Assembly (NCBI GenBank): GCA_017517925.1
Contig: JAFWXS010000051.1
Span: 1 to 38,844 of the forward strand
Reading direction: 5' to 3'
DNA from: Bacteroidaceae bacterium
GTDB taxonomy: Bacteria; Bacteroidota; Bacteroidia; Bacteroidales; Bacteroidaceae
Length of the DNA: 38,844 nucleotides
The number at the start of each line of letters is the position of its first letter. Position 1 is the first letter of the stretch. Below, piece after piece: positions 33,525 to 38,844 of this stretch. Position numbers and translations under genes: made by a program. Under the pieces are notes generated by a model. It did not search any database, was not told the origin of the DNA, and saw only the letters and a list, made by a program, of their open reading frames with translations.

Positions 33525-36500
33525 TTATCTGATAACCTTTTTACCATTTACAATATACATCTTTCCTTTTTCCATGGTGGTCACCTTGCGTCCCATGAGG
33601 TCGTAGATGATTTCTGATTCCAAGAATGTGGATTCAGTGTCCTCGATATCTGTCTCCTCACCGAAAGCACGGTGGCGTACACGGGCCTGTTGGCCGTCGC
33701 TCCAGTTGATAGCACCTTTGGGCAGGCGGATGTAGGCACGGAAAGGCTTGAAGGTTATTACTTTCGTGGTCACGCCTTGCGATAGGTAGTAGAGCTGGCC
33801 ATCGGTACCAAAGAAGAGGATGTCGTATGTGCCGTCCTCCATCAGAACCGTAGAGCTCATGGTGGTGTAAGTACCGATGAACTCACCTTCAGAACCGTTG
33901 ACGGTTACGTTCATCGTTTCGGGTGTGGCCGCTACGGCTGTGTTGCTCAACGAAGCAAATAGGGCAGCAGTCTCTGTACTGTTTTTAATGATGTAGGGCT
34001 TGTTGGCCTCCATCGTACCCTTAACCTCATCGAAGGTGAAGGTCTTGGTGTCAAGATTTATAGCTCCTAATGTCTCCACCTTTACGTTTTCGGGGATTGG
34101 GTAAGCGAAAGGCAGGCATACGGTGAGCCAAGTATCCTTGGTGAACTCACGCTCATAACTCACTCCGTTAGCAGTGAAGTTTGTTGTGGCATTGAAGGCA
34201 TAGCCATCGGTGAGTGACAATTGTTTTGCAGTGCCGTTAACGATGACATTGCTTTCATTGCTTACCTGACCCTCATTGGCAATGATGAGAGCATTGGGAG
34301 TATCTGTGACGTTTACAGCGAGGCTACTCATTGCAGCGTTTGTAACGTCGTGAGTAGTATGGACAGCTGTAATGTCTTCAGTATATTCACCATAGTGTTT
34401 CACAATGTTGTCTTCTTTTATAGTGTAGTTGGGTCTCAGATAGTAGAGCATCATACCGCCGACATTGGCTTCACGATTATTGTTAGTATTTGACAGACTA
34501 ATGGCTATCGTATTCTCTCCAGCCTTAGCATCAAAGTAGATATATTGGTATACCCATCCGAAGCCCTTGTTGTCATTAGCAAACGTTTTTCCTGCTTCAA
34601 TACCAGCAGCGACACTTACCCATTCCGTGCCATCCGTTGCGATGGTACCTCCTGTGCGCCCGTGTGCTCCCATTGTTTTATGGCTCTTGCCATTGATGAT
34701 GATGTCAACATACGATGCTGACTCTACAGCTCTGGCTGCTACTTTCAACAGGTAAGTGCCATCCTTCGGTAAGTTAACTATCTGTGTACGAGCCGCTCCA
34801 TTCTCGTGGTTTTGTGCAAAGTATAGCTTTTCAGTTCCACTCCAATGTTCCGTAGTCCCAGTTGCACGTCCTGTACCATCCCATTTATCATTGCTTGCAC
34901 AATCTGCATTGGTAATCTTACTCGTATAATCTTCCAGCATTTTATACTTTAGGTAATCCTCAAATACCGCATCCATTGCGGCATTGAGGGCTACGGCAGC
35001 ATTGGAAAATCTATCATAGCTGTTAGTAATATCCTTGGCACACGCAGCTTCAGCAACGGCAGTAAGCAGCCCGTCCCATTCGACAATAAAGCGAAGAGCA
35101 CCATTTGCTCCATCGTTAAATTCTGTTTCGAAACGTTCAAGAGCGGTTACAAGCTTGTCCTTCTCGGTGTTATAGGTGCTGCGCCATGCATTGGCATTGG
35201 CAACGGCTGTCTTCAGTCCATCTACAGCCGCGTTTAATTCTGTAGGGCTAGATAGTTCGCTTTCTCCAATTGTGATGGCTTCAGCTAAAGCAGTGTTTTC
35301 AGCATCGCCCATCGGGAGGGTATTGACAAGAGTTTTTGCCTCTGCTAAGGGAGCATCAAGTTCCTTGCCATATACGGAGACATAAGTAGCATCGTCCATC
35401 CAAAGAGTGATGTCAGAGAAGCTTGCCCAACCATATACGCCATTGTAGTCACATTCAACCGTCAGTGTTACGGTGGTCTCTTCTGTTAACTCAAACTTGA
35501 CGAACTCCCATTCCCAACCGCGACCATTATTGTCGTTGGCATACGTGCTGTTGGGAGAGAAACTGGCCGCCCCGTTTATTGTAATACCATATCCCTGGTC
35601 TCCTTTTCCTTCTACATTTACAGTCTCGTCCAATACCGTGAGCTTGAGGGTGGTATTCTCATTTGAGCGAAGGGCGGCTTTTAGTACATAGTTTCCAGCG
35701 GGTAAAGTGATATTGGTTGTAGTGCTATGTGCGTTGCCATTCCATGAGTTATTATCATAGTACTTTGTAGCATTTTCGCCAGTAGTGCCATCCCAATGTT
35801 GTCCACCAGTGTTCTTGCCTCCCATGGTTCCTTCCCAACCTGTAACTTCAATGTTGTTGGGGAAAATGAGAGATGCAGCTTCAAATCTCAGCACATTCAA
35901 TTCCTGACGTGTAGTCTCTACATCAGTAGAAGCATATTCGCCATTGTTGTATTTAGTTGTATAACTTGTGACATCGGTAAATTCAGCTGTCATATCGATG
36001 TACTTCTTCAACTTGGCATAATCGTTGATAGAGGACTCGGCAGAAGCCATAGCTTCGTTCAAAGCATTAATCATGTTATCCAGTGTGGCTGGGTCAGTAG
36101 CTGTAGCATCGGAAGTCTGAATTGTACTGTTCAGTGCTCCCTTTATGGTAGCATTCATCGGTTTGCTGGCCATAGTGTTTGCTCCTGTAAGTAAATCAGT
36201 GAGGACGCTCTGCATGGTTTTGGCATCGTATGATCGGTAGAGTTTGAAGTTGTCCACAGAGAACCATGTGTTATTATTTGTTCCCTTGAGGCCTAACTCC
36301 ATAGAACCGCCATTGACAACAACAATATTTGGTACTGTTACCAATCCCCAAGGATTACCAGTGTCCTCACCACCGATAACGACTGTCTTATACTCTACAC
36401 CATTGCTGGTGGCATATACATAATACATATTTGCTCCATTGCCACGGGCCATAGCTGTCAAAGTGTATACACCATTTGCCAGATTGTTGATGGTTTGCTT

Positions 36501-38213
36501 GGCATATACAGTCGTACCGTTGGTGGAACCAGCATCCCATCTGTCCAAAGCGTAAACATCAGGAGCATTGGTATAATCCACATTGCTCGCAAGATTGGCA
36601 TTGGTCTCCCAATTGTCCTTAGATGTTACCTCTGCGTTTAGGATCTTGTATGTTACGTCAAAGCTATTCCCTGTTGTTGGATAGGCTACAGTGATGAATT
36701 CCTGGCGTGCAGCCTCCAAAGTGTTGTACACAGCATTCAAGGCTTCTAAGCTCTCAGCATCATTGGCATCATTCTTTGCCAAACTGATAGCTGATGTAAA
36801 TGTAGTGCGAATATCTGTAGTTTCTACGTTAGAGTAACTCTCTGCTGCATAAGTCTCACAAAGAGAGATAAGTTCGTTTATCGACGAGTAAATAGGAATA
36901 ACACCATTTGCCAAATTAATGGCAGCGTCCAATATGGCAACTTGATTTTCAAGACTCTCGACCGTTCTTGAAGCATCGCTCAATGCATTTTCGGCTGCTG
37001 TAATCTTGTTTGCAAGATAATCGCTTGTGTATGTATTCAACTTGGTCTTATCTATCGCTTTGGCAACTTCGATTTTGCTACTCAGTGCATTTTCATACGT
37101 GGTCAAATCCTTTCCACAATAGGTAATGGTGAAGTTATCGATGTTTGCCCATCTGTATTGAGCCGTTCCTGTAGAACTGGCAGTGATAGTCAGTTCTCCA
37201 TTCGCAACAACACATTCCACAGTCATGTATTGCCATCCTGCAACGCCTGACCCAAGAGTGACCTCTGTGCCATCTGCGCTAATGGAACCTCCTTCAGCTC
37301 CAATACAATTAAGGTTGGTAGACACACCGTTTGCCGTAAGTGTCAGCACAACATCTGTTGGAGAGGCTTGCCCAGCTGCCTTGACAATATATTTACCATT
37401 AGGGAGGGATGTGATGGTTTGTGTCATTGAGCCTTCCCAAGAAGAGGCGTTCCAATTACAGAACTCAAAAAAGCCACCTTTGCCATCATAACCATTATTG
37501 GTGTTTCTTGTTATGGTATTAGCTGTAGTCCATCCCCCTAAACCGACAACGGGGAGTGCTGCGTCCCTGTTGGCCATCATCACTGTCATGTCCACGGTGT
37601 TTGCGTTTGTGGCATTAGGGGCGAGAACATCTACGCAATAGGTCTTGTGTATAGCGTAAATCTGAAATTTACCGATGGCATCACCTGTTTTGTTGCAAGC
37701 AACTTCTGCTCCGTCCTGTACAGTGTTGCTCCAAGGACCCAAATATCCACTATCAGGATATTTGCCGTTTTGAATTGTCCAGCAAGCCTCACTCAGTGAA
37801 TATGTTGGAATAGTCGCAGTCCATTCGCATGCGTTGGCTTGGTCATGGGTGCGGTAATACCATGCAGCGCCCCACTCTGTTTGTAAAGCAAACTTTGTGT
37901 ATTCAGTATTTCTAAAGGTATAGTTGGTTCCCTCTATCGTCCATAACGCCGCCTTGTTCTGCAATGGATTAACAGAACTCTTATAATACATGGTATAGTA
38001 AGAACTTCCTTGATTGGCTCCAACTGCCATCGTTAACATCAGATCATTGCTGTTGTCTACGAGCGCATAGTAATAGTCTGTTAAGTTTGTGGGGATTTCT
38101 GTAATCTTTTGCCATCCTTCACTCTCCTTAAGGATAGAAGTGTCTGCCTTTGCGCTTGTTGTTACTCCCAGCACTGCAATAAGCATTGCGAAAAGTTTAT
38201 TTAGTTTTTTCAT
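33525..38213 (-). CDS. Giant secreted protein with repeated CBM and FIVAR-like modules
   Basis: 1562 aa. Signal peptide about 1-23 (MKKLNKLFAMLIAVLGVTTSAKA). A ricin-like N-terminal module (ALWTIEGTNYTF, ACWTIQNGKY) to about 195 is followed by four jelly-roll, carbohydrate-binding-like modules with a shared LPNGKYIVKAAG-type strand (LPNGKYIV, LANGVYTL, LPAGNYVL, LPKDGTYLL), separated by helical FIVAR-like linkers rich in Ala, Asn and Leu. A long beta-rich region follows, and the last residues are IIYDLMGRKVTT...KGKMYIVNGKKVIR, a sorting-type C-terminus. No catalytic domain is recognised; it probably binds glycan at the surface. It starts 12 bp after the metallophosphoesterase gene. The linker-plus-CBM layout also occurs in the C-terminus of the GH27 enzyme. 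Confidence 0.8.
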   Translation of the reverse strand: MKKLNKLFAMLIAVLGVTTSAKADTSILKESEGWQKITEIPTNLTDYYYALVDNSNDLMLTMAVGANQGSSYYTMYYKSSVNPLQNKAALWTIEGTNYTFRNTEYTKFALQTEWGAAWYYRTHDQANACEWTATIPTYSLSEACWTIQNGKYPDSGYLGPWSNTVQDGAEVACNKTGDAIGKFQIYAIHKTYCVDVLAPNATNANTVDMTVMMANRDAALPVVGLGGWTTANTITRNTNNGYDGKGGFFEFCNWNASSWEGSMTQTITSLPNGKYIVKAAGQASPTDVVLTLTANGVSTNLNCIGAEGGSISADGTEVTLGSGVAGWQYMTVECVVANGELTITASSTGTAQYRWANIDNFTITYCGKDLTTYENALSSKIEVAKAIDKTKLNTYTSDYLANKITAAENALSDASRTVESLENQVAILDAAINLANGVIPIYSSINELISLCETYAAESYSNVETTDIRTTFTSAISLAKNDANDAESLEALNAVYNTLEAARQEFITVAYPTTGNSFDVTYKILNAEVTSKDNWETNANLASNVDYTNAPDVYALDRWDAGSTNGTTVYAKQTINNLANGVYTLTAMARGNGANMYYVYATSNGVEYKTVVIGGEDTGNPWGLVTVPNIVVVNGGSMELGLKGTNNNTWFSVDNFKLYRSYDAKTMQSVLTDLLTGANTMASKPMNATIKGALNSTIQTSDATATDPATLDNMINALNEAMASAESSINDYAKLKKYIDMTAEFTDVTSYTTKYNNGEYASTDVETTRQELNVLRFEAASLIFPNNIEVTGWEGTMGGKNTGGQHWDGTTGENATKYYDNNSWNGNAHSTTTNITLPAGNYVLKAALRSNENTTLKLTVLDETVNVEGKGDQGYGITINGAASFSPNSTYANDNNGRGWEWEFVKFELTEETTVTLTVECDYNGVYGWASFSDITLWMDDATYVSVYGKELDAPLAEAKTLVNTLPMGDAENTALAEAITIGESELSSPTELNAAVDGLKTAVANANAWRSTYNTEKDKLVTALERFETEFNDGANGALRFIVEWDGLLTAVAEAACAKDITNSYDRFSNAAVALNAAMDAVFEDYLKYKMLEDYTSKITNADCASNDKWDGTGRATGTTEHWSGTEKLYFAQNHENGAARTQIVNLPKDGTYLLKVAARAVESASYVDIIINGKSHKTMGAHGRTGGTIATDGTEWVSVAAGIEAGKTFANDNKGFGWVYQYIYFDAKAGENTIAISLSNTNNNREANVGGMMLYYLRPNYTIKEDNIVKHYGEYTEDITAVHTTHDVTNAAMSSLAVNVTDTPNALIIANEGQVSNESNVIVNGTAKQLSLTDGYAFNATTNFTANGVSYEREFTKDTWLTVCLPFAYPIPENVKVETLGAINLDTKTFTFDEVKGTMEANKPYIIKNSTETAALFASLSNTAVAATPETMNVTVNGSEGEFIGTYTTMSSTVLMEDGTYDILFFGTDGQLYYLSQGVTTKVITFKPFRAYIRLPKGAINWSDGQQARVRHRAFGEETDIEDTESTFLESEIIYDLMGRKVTTMEKGKMYIVNGKKVIR

Positions 38214-38225
38214 AATGGTGTCAGA

Positions 38226-38844
38226 TTAAAAGGTTACAGTTTTAACTTCTACTACACCTACACCTTCTTTGCAGAGTACCACAAATGCTTCGTGGTTCAC
38301 AAAGTCTTGGATGGTGTGATCTCTGAATACCTTGCCGTTGTTGGCTGTCACGTCTATACCATCGTTGCGGTGTGAGTGGCCAGAGAAGTGACGGGGATTC
38401 TTGGTCTTCACGATGATGTCGGCCAACGCCTTCTTCTTCTTCTCGGCAAGAGCCTTACCCTCTTCTGAGGTATAGGTTACGGGAGTTCCGCCATTGTAGA
38501 ACTCTGAACTTGCAGCATCTACAGGCCATAGACATACGGGGTCGCGGTCTGCAGCGGCATTGTTCTGATCGAGCCACCAACGAGCAGCGGCATCATTGTA
38601 ATCATTGGCTTGTGAGTAGAAGGGATAGTGTGAAACCCATACAGATGCTTCATCAGCGTGAGCCTCCACATAGCTGTTCAGAGCATTGATGGTACCGTCG
38701 GCAGCGTAGGTTGTAGTACTCTTAGTAAATAAGCCTCCCTCATCATATGGCTTTTGGAACCAATAGTTGTTTGCACAATAGAAGCGTACTCCCTTGTACT
38801 TGAAGGTAAAGTGACCAACCTGCACATCTGCATCACAATTAGGG
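38226..38844 (-). CDS. Calcineurin-like metallophosphoesterase, C-terminal part (truncated by the window)
   Basis: The frame is open to the window end; residues PNCDADVQVGHF precede the first internal start-like codon, so the gene continues beyond 38844. Motifs seen are VSHYPFY and FSGHSHRN (the GHxH metal ligands), both in the second half of metallophosphoesterases; the N-terminal DxH and GDxxD blocks are outside the window. Substrate unknown; other Bacteroidota members are secreted. It is the first visible gene of the operon with the multi-CBM protein 12 bp downstream, so the two are probably cotranscribed. Confidence 0.85.
   Translation of the reverse strand, partial: PNCDADVQVGHFTFKYKGVRFYCANNYWFQKPYDEGGLFTKSTTTYAADGTINALNSYVEAHADEASVWVSHYPFYSQANDYNDAAARWWLDQNNAAADRDPVCLWPVDAASSEFYNGGTPVTYTSEEGKALAEKKKKALADIIVKTKNPRHFSGHSHRNDGIDVTANNGKVFRDHTIQDFVNHEAFVVLCKEGVGVVEVKTVTF

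Noticed and set aside
33304-33606. 100-aa plus-strand ORF near the operon end
   Set aside because: It overlaps the antisense of the 56-aa gene and of the large protein's 3' end and has no recognised domain.

Overview
The window comes from a Bacteroidota genome, most likely a Bacteroidales member and plausibly Prevotellaceae-like (inference). Evidence: promoters carry the Bacteroidetes -7 element TAnnTTTG; there is an OMP_b-brl_3 (TonB-receptor-like) barrel, a 57-aa Hc1-type histone-like protein, a BspA-type leucine-rich-repeat fragment, an S-x-P-S-R sulfatase, and many large secreted proteins ending in a 'YDLxGRxV...KGxYIxxGKK' type C-terminus. No tRNA, rRNA, CRISPR or IS element was found.

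Layout. 1-2.2 kb: a short LRR ORF and a two-gene pair (duplicated-half 120-aa protein plus a PD-(D/E)XK nuclease-like protein). 2.2-2.8 kb: a long stretch without a convincing gene but with a promoter. 2.8-4.8 kb: a WG-repeat lipoprotein divergent from a six-repeat beta-flower-like protein. 4.75-5.3 kb: a non-coding cluster of alternating inverted repeats. 5.3-9.8 kb: a membrane Ser/Thr kinase divergent from a HTH-like protein, then a PH-domain membrane protein and Tex. 10.0-18.9 kb: a glycan-degrading operon (GH27 with NPCBM modules, an alginate-lyase-like/GH28-like fusion, and a second lyase-like gene broken by a one-base frameshift). 19.0-22.5 kb: an amino-acid/peptide catabolism operon (Lrp/AsnC regulator, class I GATase::dipeptidase fusion, iron-sulfur L-serine dehydratase). 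22.6-29.4 kb: cardiolipin synthase, histone-like protein, outer-membrane barrel, ROK kinase and a second barrel. 29.4-38.8 kb: a sulfatase operon and a secreted multi-CBM operon with a 56-aa peptide and a truncated metallophosphoesterase.

The most interesting structure not explained by gene calls is a roughly 84-bp promoter cassette: an inverted repeat with arms AAATATTCAAG / CTTGATATTT, a TCGTTCGTTTAT-like spacer, and a -7 box TATCTTTG. It occurs as a tandem pair upstream of the GH27 operon and as another tandem pair upstream of the GEVED-protein/sulfatase operon, with nearly identical spacing (84 and 85 bp between -7 boxes). A single copy lies at 2492-2539 on the minus strand. This predicts that the two glycan loci are co-regulated. 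A second, smaller shared promoter (TGATTAC[A/T]TTCGC next to an A-tract) links the beta-flower gene with the HTH-like gene that faces the kinase.

The glycan genes look like parts of one strategy: secreted galactosidase, lyase-like and sulfatase activities with many carbohydrate-binding modules, but no SusC/SusD pair in the window, so this is not a canonical polysaccharide utilization locus. Amino-acid catabolism (serine to pyruvate, gamma-glutamyl and dipeptide cleavage) is grouped under its own Lrp-type regulator.
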